64,000 nt of DNA, taken from DATFVA01 sp963839165 (lineage in GTDB: Bacteria; Bacteroidota; Ignavibacteria; Ignavibacteriales; Ignavibacteriaceae). Numbering within the stretch: position 1 is the stretch's first letter; the number at the start of each line of letters is the position of its first letter. The translations under genes were made by a program, and so were the position numbers. Positions 43,633 to 52,055 of this stretch are shown here, one piece after another. The stretch covers positions 186,001 through 250,000 of the forward strand of contig CAWIUG010000006.1 of the NCBI GenBank assembly GCA_963839165.1, given 5' to 3'. The notes under the pieces were generated by a model that was not told the origin of the DNA, did not search any database, and saw only the letters and a program-made list of their open reading frames with translations.

Positions 43633-46212
43633 ATGAAAAGAGCACATTTACTGCCTGCAGTGCTTCTCTCATTGGTTTTCTTCCTTTCTTCAACTGTTTC
43701 CGCACAGGGCTTTGATCTAACTCTCTACCAGCAATTCCTGCAGAACCATCAGAATATGCCGACACAGGATCTTCTTCAGATGCATCCGGCCGGTATATTC
43801 GAAGACAATATAAATGCTGATTATCAGGATGTTTTTTATTTCGATTCAATCGATGTGAAGTATAACTTTACTGAGTATGAGAAGTCGCTTCTCAACCAGC
43901 ATGGTTTTATGGTAAGTCAGCGGCTTTCTCAGGGATCATTCGGACAAATATTACTGGATATTCACCATTATGATCTGCCTGTTTTTGTTTCCACTGATGC
44001 AATCCTCTACGCATACCATGTTTCGTACGACAGGATACTCAGAGAGGTGGAACTCGGTTACCTCATCGATAAAGTAAGCAGCGTAATAGGCTCTCTCAGA
44101 AGCTCTTTCCCTCAGCTTGTAAATAATTATTCCTCTGAACCTGGAATGCAGCGGATGCTGAAGGATGCTGATCTCTACCTGACGGTGGGTGCAAAGCTTA
44201 TAGGACAAACAGTCGATCCGTATTATCCCGAAAATAGTGTTATCATTGATACTGTTATCAGCCATGTTATGGAAGCAAATGCATATTACAACGATACGCT
44301 CTTTTCCTCAAATTGTGTGGCCCACGACTATAGTCAGTTTAAGCCGAGGGGACATTATGATTCTGATGATCATCCGGAGCTTCGCCTTTATTTCAGAACT
44401 ATGATGTGGCTCGGCAGAATTGAGATGTATCTGATAAAACCTTCCTTTGGAAGTCTGTATTGTTTTCCCCAGTCTACTTACGATATCCAGCGGCAGATCA
44501 TCGACGCTAACCTTATTTATGAGTTGTTCGGACTCGCGAATGTCTTTTCCGATTATGAAGATATTGAAAATGTGATCGAATTTTTCGTCGGTTATCAGGA
44601 TAACGTTACTCTTGATAATATGGGTTACCTGAGGAACGCTGTTCAGCTGACCAGCGCTTCCCAGCTGCTGGATACTCTCAAAGTTTTTGAATTTCAGGAT
44701 ACTCTCAGGAATCAGTCGTTTGCCTACCAGCTGATACTCTCCCAGCTGCTTATGGGAAATCCTGTTGAGGGCGACAGCCTTGTCCCTGCGTCGTCTTTCC
44801 TCCTGTTCGGACAAAGGTATGTGGATGATTCTTATGTTACCGCAAGCGTTGTGTACGACAGGATATTCTACCAGGGTGACAGAATATGCCGGCTGTTCCC
44901 TTCAGCGCTCGACCCGATGTTCGCCCTGGGCAATAACGCCGCGGCCCAGCTGCTCATCCCTGAACTGGATGAATACCACTACGGAACGAACCTTGCCGCG
45001 CTCAGGTACCTGTTTGATTCTTTTCCGCCTGAGTATTGGGAGAGTTCTATGTATAAGCGGTGGCTTGGTTCCATCAAATCTCTTAATCCTCCTGAGGACC
45101 GCAGCAGCCTTCCCGGTTTTATGACCACTGCCGCCTACTGGCAGGAGAAACTGAATACACAGCTCTCCTCCTGGGCAGAGCTCAGGCATGATAACCTGCT
45201 TTATGCAAAGCAGTCGTATACAGGCATAGCCATCTGCTCCTACCCTTACAGCTATGTTGAGCCTTTCCCCGGGTTGTATTCGGCATTAAGCAATACGGGA
45301 AGCTTCGGGTATAATTATTTTCAGAATGTCCCTTTCATTGAGGGTGAACTTAAACAGCATATACTTGATTACTTTACTAACCTTCAGTTCACCTGCGATA
45401 CCCTTAGCTCGATATCTCAAAAAGAGCTTGATGATGTTCCTCTCTCGGCAGAGGAAACAAATTTCCTGAAGAATATGATGTTTGAAATGACAACTTATAC
45501 GGGAATAACTTATGACGGCTGGTACCCTAAATTGATTTTCCAGGATGAGGCTTATGATCACGAAGGTGTTATGGGTGCAAATTATATCACCGCCGATATT
45601 CATACCACACCGTCCGACTGCGGCGGCAATATGATGGGATGGGTAACGCACGTCGGTACGGGACCCGTTGATGCGGGAGTTTTTATCGCTAAGATCCCGG
45701 GCGGCCAGGAGTGCGCTTTTATCGGTCCTGTTTTAAGTTATCGCGAATATGTTACCACAGGTTTTCTCCGGTTAACGGATGATGAGTGGAGTTCTGATTA
45801 TATGTTCTCATCCAGCCGGCCCGATTGGGTTAACCTTTACCTGGCTGATTCAACAGGCGGCAGTATGGGCGAAGGCGGTCAGCTGCTTACGTCGGTTAAG
45901 ACTGAAGATATACCTCAGAAGGTTTCTGATTATCTCACCGTTTCAAATTATCCTAATCCCTTCAATCCCAGCACCCTGATCAGGTTTTCGGTTCCGTACG
46001 ATCTCAGCAATGAAAATGCGGAGCTGATTGTTTATGATATACAGGGACAGGCGGTGAGGCATCTTGTTAACCAGGTTCTTCCCTCAGGTAATTATGTGAC
46101 TAAATGGTATGGTAAAAATGATGACGGTAACTCTGTTTCAAGCGGAATTTATATTTACCGTCTGCGGATTGCCGGCAGACAGGCCGTCGGCAAAATGAAC
46201 CTCGTCCGCTAA
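43633..46212 (+). CDS. DUF3160 family protein with T9SS sorting domain
   Basis: An 859-residue exported protein. It has a signal peptide (to about 24), a large mostly helical DUF3160-type region (about 75-735; with DLPVFVSTDAILYAYHVSYDRIL and IMGANY-like VMGANYITADIHT segments) and a C-terminal T9SS sorting domain (NYPNPFNPSTLIRFSVP, ending KMNLVR). The DUF3160 function is unknown. Unlike the other sorting-domain proteins here it lacks the VELSSFTA-type module. The product is expected at the cell surface. Confidence 0.85.
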   Translation: MKRAHLLPAVLLSLVFFLSSTVSAQGFDLTLYQQFLQNHQNMPTQDLLQMHPAGIFEDNINADYQDVFYFDSIDVKYNFTEYEKSLLNQHGFMVSQRLSQGSFGQILLDIHHYDLPVFVSTDAILYAYHVSYDRILREVELGYLIDKVSSVIGSLRSSFPQLVNNYSSEPGMQRMLKDADLYLTVGAKLIGQTVDPYYPENSVIIDTVISHVMEANAYYNDTLFSSNCVAHDYSQFKPRGHYDSDDHPELRLYFRTMMWLGRIEMYLIKPSFGSLYCFPQSTYDIQRQIIDANLIYELFGLANVFSDYEDIENVIEFFVGYQDNVTLDNMGYLRNAVQLTSASQLLDTLKVFEFQDTLRNQSFAYQLILSQLLMGNPVEGDSLVPASSFLLFGQRYVDDSYVTASVVYDRIFYQGDRICRLFPSALDPMFALGNNAAAQLLIPELDEYHYGTNLAALRYLFDSFPPEYWESSMYKRWLGSIKSLNPPEDRSSLPGFMTTAAYWQEKLNTQLSSWAELRHDNLLYAKQSYTGIAICSYPYSYVEPFPGLYSALSNTGSFGYNYFQNVPFIEGELKQHILDYFTNLQFTCDTLSSISQKELDDVPLSAEETNFLKNMMFEMTTYTGITYDGWYPKLIFQDEAYDHEGVMGANYITADIHTTPSDCGGNMMGWVTHVGTGPVDAGVFIAKIPGGQECAFIGPVLSYREYVTTGFLRLTDDEWSSDYMFSSSRPDWVNLYLADSTGGSMGEGGQLLTSVKTEDIPQKVSDYLTVSNYPNPFNPSTLIRFSVPYDLSNENAELIVYDIQGQAVRHLVNQVLPSGNYVTKWYGKNDDGNSVSSGIYIYRLRIAGRQAVGKMNLVR

Positions 46213-46229
46213 TTCAGGTTACCCCTCCC

Positions 46230-46257
46230 GGTACAAAGGTTGAACCTCTACGAGGTT
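46230..46257 (-). repeat. Dispersed hairpin repeat, minus orientation
   Basis: On the minus strand the stem is AACCTC-GTA-GAGGTT (46257 to 46243) followed by the tail CAACCTTTGTACC (46242 to 46230). It lies between the convergent DUF3160 and ApbE genes. Confidence 0.72.
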
Positions 46258-46283
46258 ATGGAAGGGGTGTTATCCGCTAATGT

Positions 46284-47393
46284 TTAGTTTATTAGCTGAA
46301 GATTGTAATTCTTCTTAAAGACTTCGTTGTAGTGGATGCTTCCGTCAGAAGCAATTATCAGGCAGGGGTAATCCAGCGCCTTGTCGCTCAGCGCCCTCTT
46401 CCATCCCAGCAGAAACACATACGTGGCCGTAGCATCTGCCTCCTCCGCGGTTGGCGCAATGATGGTAGAGCTTTCCGACAGCCTCCCGGGATAACCGTCG
46501 GCAGGATTGAGAATATGATGGTACCTTATCCCGTTTATTATTTTGAACCTCTCATAGTCGCCGCTTGTGGCAACCGCATAATCCTTCAGATCAAAGGCTC
46601 CTGCAAGATCATTCGTGCGTCGGGGATGCTTAATGCCCACCCTCCATTCTGTGTCCGCGTCCTTCGTACCCGACACATAAAGATCGCCTCCCGCATTCAG
46701 GATGAAGTTAGTTATTCCCTTCTCCTTCAATACAGCCGATCCCCGGTCTATCGCATAACCTTTCGCGATTCCTCCCAGGTCAATCGACATTCCTTTCTTC
46801 TTCAGGTATACCGTCGAATCGTTCTCGTTTATATCAATGTCCCTGTAATTAACCAGCTTGTCCAGCTTCTTAATTTCCTCGGCCGGAGGCAGCACAATAT
46901 TCTTCTCTTCACTGAACCCCCACAGATCCGAAAGCGGCCCGATGGTTACATCAAATACACCGTCATATTTTTTGCAGTATGCTTTTGCGCGCTTCATCAT
47001 CTCGACTGTTTCGTAGCTTACCTTAACGGGATGAATACCCGCGGCATGGTTTATTGCCGAGATCTCGCTGCTGTCTTTTTGACAGCTCATCACGTTCTCC
47101 ACTCTCGCCATTTCTTCATACGCATCGGTTAAAGCTTCGCGGCACCTGTTCACATCGCTGCTTCGCGCGGTTGTCTCCACGGTTGTGCCCATAAGGTACT
47201 TTGTAACCGATATCTTATACATCGTGGTATCGCTATATGCCGTGGTATCGCTCTGCACCGCGCCATCATTCCATACGGTACCTCCGTTCCCGCCGGCACC
47301 GTACTTAGCGGCGGCGCTCCCGGCCCTTGAGGCAGAAGCTGATAACAGCACCAGCAGTCCCGCCAGGGTATATATTGAAAGGATAGATTTCAT
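46284..47393 (-). CDS. apbE: FAD:protein FMN transferase (ApbE family)
   Basis: A 369-residue exported flavinyltransferase that attaches FMN through a phosphoester bond to Thr/Ser of extracytoplasmic proteins. A signal peptide (to about 24) is followed by the ApbE domain with MSIDLGGIAKGYAIDRG, FILNAGGDLYVSG and YHHILNPADGYP. About 40 residues between the signal and the domain are low-complexity. It is the last gene of the minus-strand cluster, 9 bases after the NusG_II gene. No obvious flavinylation-site protein (FMN_bind domain) is in the cluster, so the acceptor is unclear. Confidence 0.92.
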   Translation of the reverse strand: MKSILSIYTLAGLLVLLSASASRAGSAAAKYGAGGNGGTVWNDGAVQSDTTAYSDTTMYKISVTKYLMGTTVETTARSSDVNRCREALTDAYEEMARVENVMSCQKDSSEISAINHAAGIHPVKVSYETVEMMKRAKAYCKKYDGVFDVTIGPLSDLWGFSEEKNIVLPPAEEIKKLDKLVNYRDIDINENDSTVYLKKKGMSIDLGGIAKGYAIDRGSAVLKEKGITNFILNAGGDLYVSGTKDADTEWRVGIKHPRRTNDLAGAFDLKDYAVATSGDYERFKIINGIRYHHILNPADGYPGRLSESSTIIAPTAEEADATATYVFLLGWKRALSDKALDYPCLIIASDGSIHYNEVFKKNYNLQLIN

Positions 47394-47402
47394 CTGATCA
47401 TT

Positions 47403-48089
47403 CTAAAATGTTATGCTGTCAACGCCCAGACTGCTCTTTCCGGCAATCGATACGTTAACCTGGTTCGGCACACATACAAGGTTCTCTCCCGGTTTCGAGA
47501 TCGGCGCCATATTCATACAGGTCTTGTGTTTACAGGAAGCCGATACAACCTTAACCGACCGGTTCTTTATGCTGATGTCAACGTGACCTTTCAGTCCTTC
47601 TATATGATATGTATCTATATCCTGGTTAAGCGATAGCTGTTTCACCAGAGTATCGCCCCTGAAGATGTTGATGCCGCCCGGCTGCGATGAATTCCGCCGG
47701 GATGAAAATCTCAGCAGAACGGGATTATCCACGACTTCCGGAAGCGACAGCGATCCGGCGCTCTCTCTTAACAGCTGTGAGAATTCATCGGTTCCTTTAT
47801 GGTAGTCGATCAGTTCCCGGCCCCGTACAAAGGCTATGTCGCCTATGTGCGTTCCCTGCAGCCTGTACTCTGTGAAATCCAATGCGCTCTTCCCGTAATC
47901 CGAATACTTGATTGCCTGCTCAATTGTGTGTATTGTTTTTGAAGGCGAATTGGTGATGATGGATAGGGAAAAGGGACCTGCATCCTTAACTGCCGCGAAG
48001 GTACTCTTTGCAAAAGGATTTATCATTCCCAGCGCCGCCGACGCAGGCAGGATGATGGAACTGTACTTCAGAAAATCCCTTCTTTTCAT
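47403..48089 (-). CDS. Tat-exported NusG domain II protein
   Basis: A 228-residue protein with a twin-arginine signal (MKRRDFLKYSSIILPASAALG). A middle region of unknown fold follows, then a C-terminal NusG_II domain (about 145-220) with IKNRSVKVVSASCKHKTCMNM and VCVPNQVNVSI. NusG_II domains occur in extracytoplasmic proteins next to ApbE and flavin-linked systems. The two nearby Cys in SCKHKTC could bind metal or form a disulfide. Tat export implies folding, perhaps with cofactor, in the cytoplasm. It sits between the DUF3570 and ApbE genes. Confidence 0.85.
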   Translation of the reverse strand: MKRRDFLKYSSIILPASAALGMINPFAKSTFAAVKDAGPFSLSIITNSPSKTIHTIEQAIKYSDYGKSALDFTEYRLQGTHIGDIAFVRGRELIDYHKGTDEFSQLLRESAGSLSLPEVVDNPVLLRFSSRRNSSQPGGINIFRGDTLVKQLSLNQDIDTYHIEGLKGHVDISIKNRSVKVVSASCKHKTCMNMAPISKPGENLVCVPNQVNVSIAGKSSLGVDSITF

Positions 48090-48139
48090 TTTCTTATTTC
48101 CTCATAGATTAAATTATCAAACTTTTATTACATATTCAT

Positions 48140-49345
48140 TTAGTAACGGTACCGGATACCGATGTTAAAGTCGGTCGCAAACAGATTGTTAAGGTGATTG
48201 AACCAGTACGGCGAATTCGTGTGCCTCAGGTAGAAGTCGAGATTCAGAATGTACTGCACCCTCTCGTCTGTCAGGAACGGAAGATAATCCTGCCGGTCGC
48301 CTCCCGTTAAAATCAGGTTCATCTGAAGCTCGTTTGAGTAGCCTGCATCCAGCTTAATATCCGTGGTCATAAACTGCCCGGGCGAGGGATAAACCGGCTT
48401 GAAGAAGAATGCCTTCGTCTGGAAATTCGACCGCCATCCAAGACCGAGAATCACGTGTTTCGATAGATATCTTTCATAGTCGGCCGAGTAGGTGTTGGCG
48501 TTCAGGTCCCACGAATCCCAGTAGTACCTGTAGCCCAGCTGAAGCGATGACTTATCCGTCAGCCTGTATTTCATTGAAACAGCAGCGGCGCGCCTTATCC
48601 TCAGGTCAGGATGAATCGGGTCGAACAGACTGTCGGTTCCGTTTATCGTTATCGGTACCAGCTTATAGTTGTCTGAAAGCAGTCCGCTGTTCTCGGTATA
48701 AGTTGAAAGGAACTGGAAGATCAGCTTTGTGCTTATGATCTGTGAAAAGTCGGCGTTAATCGTAGTAACGTTCTTGTCCTTTTTCCAGTTCTTCGTTTTG
48801 GGGAACACCTTGTCCCAGCTTCTTACCACTCCCAGCTGGATCGATGTGTTGTTCTCCGCAAAATATTGTGTGTAGTTGCCTATTAGTGTGGAGGAAGTGT
48901 AATCGCTCTCGGTGCTGTAGAGTCCGTCGAAGGTAAATAATCCGCTGCCGAATGTGTGCGCCATTCCGAAATTCAGCTCGTGCCTTATTTCGTCGAATGC
49001 GGGCTGACTGTTCTGGCCGCCTCCTCCTCCCCCGCCGCCTGTATTCGAGGCCGCGGTTACGGCATCAACTTTTCCCAGTCCTTCTGCGTTTGTGGTTGAG
49101 GCTGGACTATGGCTCCTTATCGACGCTGCCGTTATCATATCAACCAGGTACCTCCCGGTAAGACTGGTCGACTCTGAAACTCTTTTGGTTATCGCGATGC
49201 TCGGGTAAAGCACACTTACATTAAAGCTGTCGAAGTATCCGCTGAAGTTTACCTGAGTTTCATTCGAAGGTAAAAGCTGCGCATAAACAAGGGCGGTATA
49301 ACTAAAAAAGACAATCAGAAAGGGAACAGACTTTTTCAGCCGCAC
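48140..49345 (-). CDS. DUF3570 outer membrane beta-barrel protein
   Basis: A 401-residue exported protein: signal peptide (to about 22), then many amphipathic strands ending in a closing strand NIGIRYRY, as expected of an outer membrane barrel. It matches the DUF3570 family in length and partners. A run of eight Gly (103-110) lies in a probable extracellular or periplasmic loop. It starts at GTG (49345), overlapping the end of the DUF4266 gene by 10 bases, so the two are translationally coupled. The gene order TlpA-DUF4266-DUF3570-ApbE recurs in my memory of Bacteroidota genomes; the transported or contacted substrate is unknown. Confidence 0.83.
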   Translation of the reverse strand: MRLKKSVPFLIVFFSYTALVYAQLLPSNETQVNFSGYFDSFNVSVLYPSIAITKRVSESTSLTGRYLVDMITAASIRSHSPASTTNAEGLGKVDAVTAASNTGGGGGGGGQNSQPAFDEIRHELNFGMAHTFGSGLFTFDGLYSTESDYTSSTLIGNYTQYFAENNTSIQLGVVRSWDKVFPKTKNWKKDKNVTTINADFSQIISTKLIFQFLSTYTENSGLLSDNYKLVPITINGTDSLFDPIHPDLRIRRAAAVSMKYRLTDKSSLQLGYRYYWDSWDLNANTYSADYERYLSKHVILGLGWRSNFQTKAFFFKPVYPSPGQFMTTDIKLDAGYSNELQMNLILTGGDRQDYLPFLTDERVQYILNLDFYLRHTNSPYWFNHLNNLFATDFNIGIRYRY

Positions 49346-49554
49346 CCGCAGCCTCCGCTTTCCGCCCCGGTTGCTCCTTCAACGCCCTCCCTGTAATCCA
49401 GGAAGTGTTCCTTTATACCGGCGTTAATGGGGTTCTCGTCTATGATCATTATAGGATCTGAAAGCCCTTCCTTCTGCCATGGCTGAACGGTCGCGCAGCC
49501 GTATAGAAGAAATGAAGCTCCCAGAAGGATCAGAATACGGATTTTAATGTTCAA
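49336..49554 (-). CDS. DUF4266 lipoprotein with C-terminal Cys-Gly-Cys tail
   Basis: A 72-residue lipoprotein with lipobox LLYGC (Cys20). The mature part of about 52 residues contains VQPWQKEGLSDPIMI, typical of DUF4266, and ends SGGCGCG with Cys69 and Cys71. The tail looks like a metal- or thiol-binding or modification site. It starts right after the TlpA-like gene stop and overlaps the DUF3570 start by 10 bases. Function is not established. Confidence 0.83.
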   Translation of the reverse strand: MNIKIRILILLGASFLLYGCATVQPWQKEGLSDPIMIIDENPINAGIKEHFLDYREGVEGATGAESGGCGCG

Positions 49555-49555
49555 T

Positions 49556-50062
49556 TTAATTCTCTTTCAATAGTTGAGTTAATTCTGAATTAAAATCATC
49601 TACGTACGAATCCTTAAACCCGTCGTGCCTGTAGCGTATATTACCCTTCTTATCAATAAAAATTGTTGTGGGCATTGCCTCTATTTTGAACAGCGCGGGG
49701 ATCTTCTGGGTATCGTCCTGAACAATAGGGAATTCGGGCTGGGGGAAAAGCTTGTCGAGGAACTTCTGCATATTCCCTGAATTGTTGTCGATGTTTACGG
49801 CGATCAATTGAAAGTCGGATTTATTATGTGCCTCGTAGAACTTAACCAGCTGAGGCATCTCATCGCGGCAGGGAACGCACCAGCTTGCCCAGAAATCGAG
49901 CAGCACTACCTTCCCTTTATAGTCTGACAGCTTTATAGCCTTTCCGTTTATCGTCTTCCCCTGAAAGTCGGGCGCAGGTGAATCTTCTTTCTCCTGGGAT
50001 AACCCTTTACCTAAAAAGGCGCCTATCACCAGGATAAGGAGAAACCTTACAGCAGTTCTCAT
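49556..50062 (-). CDS. TlpA-like periplasmic thioredoxin (AhpC/TSA/redoxin family)
   Basis: A 168-residue exported thioredoxin with a signal peptide or anchor (to about 22) and active site WCVPC (Cys62 and Cys65) in FWASWCVPCRDEMPQL. The cis-Pro lies in EAMPTTIFID. TlpA/ResA-type proteins reduce disulfides, often in cytochrome c or metalloprotein assembly. It is the first gene of the DUF4266/DUF3570/NusG_II/ApbE cluster and may keep the Cys tail of the DUF4266 lipoprotein or the NusG_II Cys pair reduced (inference). Confidence 0.88.
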   Translation of the reverse strand: MRTAVRFLLILVIGAFLGKGLSQEKEDSPAPDFQGKTINGKAIKLSDYKGKVVLLDFWASWCVPCRDEMPQLVKFYEAHNKSDFQLIAVNIDNNSGNMQKFLDKLFPQPEFPIVQDDTQKIPALFKIEAMPTTIFIDKKGNIRYRHDGFKDSYVDDFNSELTQLLKEN

Positions 50063-50405
50063 AGGTTGATCTCCTGTTAAGTATCTGTAATATAACCGTT
50101 TTGGAAATATAGTTTAACATTAAATAATATAGATTAAGCAGTCATGATACAAAACAACGACTGCATTAAATTTGGTACAAACTTACCCGGTTACCGATTA
50201 TTTTGATGTTAAACAGATAGGAAAGGTTCTCTCATTCCTCAGCCTGTTACCCTGCATCACAGACTCCCCCTCTGTCATCGCAGTCCCCCGTCCCCGATTG
50301 CCCCCACTCCCCCCATCCTCATTAGAGGCTCAACCTCCGGGAACCTCTCCCCCCTTACCCACTTTTTACTTAACTTTCACATCAACATAAAACACAGGCT
50401 GCCGA
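50063..50405. other. Gene-free divergent spacer with a degenerate hairpin repeat
   Basis: A 343-base spacer between the redox cluster and the racemase gene. The first 150 bases are AT-rich and probably hold the cluster promoter. A very C-rich stretch (50240-50370) contains a degenerate hairpin repeat CCTC-ATTA-GAGG (50317-50328). No gene seen. Confidence 0.45.
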
Positions 50406-51098
50406 ATGAAAACAATGGGACTAATAGGCGGAACCGGCTGGGTATCCACCGCAGAATACTACCGCCTCCTCAACAAAGAAACCAACAACCTCCTGGGGGG
50501 CCACAATTCCGCCCGCATCATCCTCTACTCATTTAACTATGCCGATATTGACCGCTGCAACCAGAGCGGCGACCACGAAGGAGTATACAGACTGGTACTC
50601 AGCGCCGCCCGGAAACTAAAAGAAGCCTCCGCCGGTTTTATTGTACTCTGCGCCAACACACTCCACCAGTATGCCGACAGGCTGATAGAGGAAGTTCAGC
50701 TTCCCGTAGTTCACATAGCCGACGCGGCCGCCGCAGAAATCAATCGCGTTGGGTTAACAACAATAGGACTGCTGGGCACCAGGTTCACGATGGAGATGGA
50801 CTTCTACACAAAACGATTAAGCGAAGCGGGGATCACCTCACTCGTACCGCCGAAACCCGAAAGAGAGTACATCCACAGCGTAATAATGGACGAGCTTCTG
50901 AAAGAGAACTTCAGGCAGGAATCAAAGCAGAAGTTCCTTGAAATAATTGACGGCCTTCAAAAAGACGGCGCTCAGGGAATCGTTCTCGGCTGCACAGAGA
51001 TCCCCCTGCTCATAAAGCAGGAAGACACCCCCCTGCCCGTATTCAACACCCTCCAGCTCCACGCCAAAGCCGCCGTAAACTTCGCCCTCACCAGCTGA
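50406..51098 (+). CDS. Aspartate/glutamate racemase family protein
   Basis: A 230-residue cofactor-independent racemase. Both catalytic Cys are present: FIVLCANTLHQ (Cys82) and GIVLGCTEIPLLI (about 196). The N-terminal MGLIGGTGWVSTAEYYRLLN matches the aspartate racemase/RacX branch more than MurI. It interconverts L- and D-amino acids, perhaps for cell wall or D-amino acid release. No partner genes are evident. Confidence 0.88.
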   Translation: MKTMGLIGGTGWVSTAEYYRLLNKETNNLLGGHNSARIILYSFNYADIDRCNQSGDHEGVYRLVLSAARKLKEASAGFIVLCANTLHQYADRLIEEVQLPVVHIADAAAAEINRVGLTTIGLLGTRFTMEMDFYTKRLSEAGITSLVPPKPEREYIHSVIMDELLKENFRQESKQKFLEIIDGLQKDGAQGIVLGCTEIPLLIKQEDTPLPVFNTLQLHAKAAVNFALTS

Positions 51099-51150
51099 TC
51101 CGTTAGCCCCGGCTCTGTATCATTCCGACCGGCAGGTAACGGGACTTAAA

Positions 51151-51280
51151 ATGTGGCTAAAGCCGGAAGGTTAAATCTATATTTTTACCTGTCAGTTAAA
51201 ACTGACGGCAATAGGAAAGATTTCTTCCTCTTATGTCATTAGTAATGTTAAAATCTACTTCACCTTCCGGCATGCCACAT
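51151..51280. mobile_element. MITE-like element with long imperfect terminal inverted repeats
   Basis: Outer arms ATGTGGC (51151-51157) and GCCGGAAGGT (51162-51171) pair with ACCTTCCGGC (51262-51271) and GCCACAT (51274-51280). Between them lies a tight hairpin GTCAGTT-aa-AACTGAC (51191-51206). The 130-bp unit fills the spacer between the convergent racemase and cytochrome genes and abuts the cytochrome stop. It has no coding capacity. It could be a non-autonomous mobile element, a REP-type pair or an elaborate bidirectional terminator. Confidence 0.55.
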
Positions 51281-51282
51281 CT

Positions 51283-51870
51283 TCAGATAGGAAGAGGAAG
51301 ACGCACATTCGCCTTCTGCACACTTTCAGGCAGCAGCCTTTTAGGAAGCTTATTATGAACAGCAGGGAGCGTTCTCAGGTAAACTACTATCGACGCAATA
51401 TCCTCATCCGAAAAATTTCTGAACGACTGATAAAGCATGAGCGGAAACAGCGCCCGCCCGTCGTGTCCCACTCCCTCCCTTATTGCCCAGGCTAACATAT
51501 CGTCCGTCCACGTACCCGCCCCGGTTCCCTTATCGGGAGTAATATTAGGAATCACTATCCTGAATCCCTCCTGATCCAGAAAGATAGCGCCCGCGCCCTT
51601 TTTCGATTCAATAGGAGGAGCGCCGGGTTTACTCCAGTCCCTCACACTATGGCAGAGGAAGCAGTGCGAAGCGCCGTTAGCAAGGTACTCGCCCCTTGCA
51701 ATCCTTTCGGGAGTACTTTCAAACTTAACATCAGTAAGCGGTCGGGCCTTCAAACCTGCCGTAATGAACACCTCCTCAGGTTCCGGTGCGTCATTATTAG
51801 GGTTTTCGCTGCAGGAGGCGGCCAGGAAAGTCAGAGAAGCAGCAACAAGAACAATGTATACATTCTTCAC
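51283..51870 (-). CDS. Lipid-anchored monoheme cytochrome c
   Basis: A 195-residue c-type cytochrome starting at GTG (51870), chosen because GGAG lies 6 bases upstream and the lipobox (LAASC, Cys20) then lies at the usual distance. The open frame runs further upstream to 52101 but that part looks non-coding. One heme site is visible: CFLCH (Cys70, Cys73, His74). A likely distal Met is in the later LFPLMLYQSF stretch. The C-terminal half (FSDEDIASIVVYLRTLP) is the standard cytochrome c helix. Its redox partner is not nearby. Confidence 0.83.
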   Translation of the reverse strand: MKNVYIVLVAASLTFLAASCSENPNNDAPEPEEVFITAGLKARPLTDVKFESTPERIARGEYLANGASHCFLCHSVRDWSKPGAPPIESKKGAGAIFLDQEGFRIVIPNITPDKGTGAGTWTDDMLAWAIREGVGHDGRALFPLMLYQSFRNFSDEDIASIVVYLRTLPAVHNKLPKRLLPESVQKANVRLPLPI

Positions 51871-52013
51871 TGTAACTCCATATCTTTTGTTTGGGGGATG
51901 ACAGAGCGAATATAAGTAAAAAATGTTTGCCAAATGAAAATAATTAACTACTATTACATCAGCCTTATGACCCACCCTTTCCCTTGCGGTTAAGAAGTAT
52001 TTGTCTCTTTGTT

Positions 52014-52035
52014 GATGGCCGACAGATGGCCGACA
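52014..52035. repeat. 11-bp tandem duplication next to a gene fragment
   Basis: GATGGCCGACA occurs twice head to tail (52014-52024 and 52025-52035), about 20 bases before the truncated DUF2075 fragment. It may mark a recombination or replication-slippage junction. Confidence 0.6.
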
Positions 52036-52055
52036 GAGTTTTGGGAAAATTATAA

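Noticed and set aside
46332..47132. 266-codon plus-strand ORF opposite apbE
   Set aside because: The minus strand encodes all ApbE motifs; this is a shadow frame.
49333..49340. Selenocysteine at the TGA ending the DUF4266 gene (…CGCG-TGA)
   Set aside because: The frame after TGA runs only six codons to another stop and overlaps the DUF3570 start; no SECIS-like hairpin was evident.
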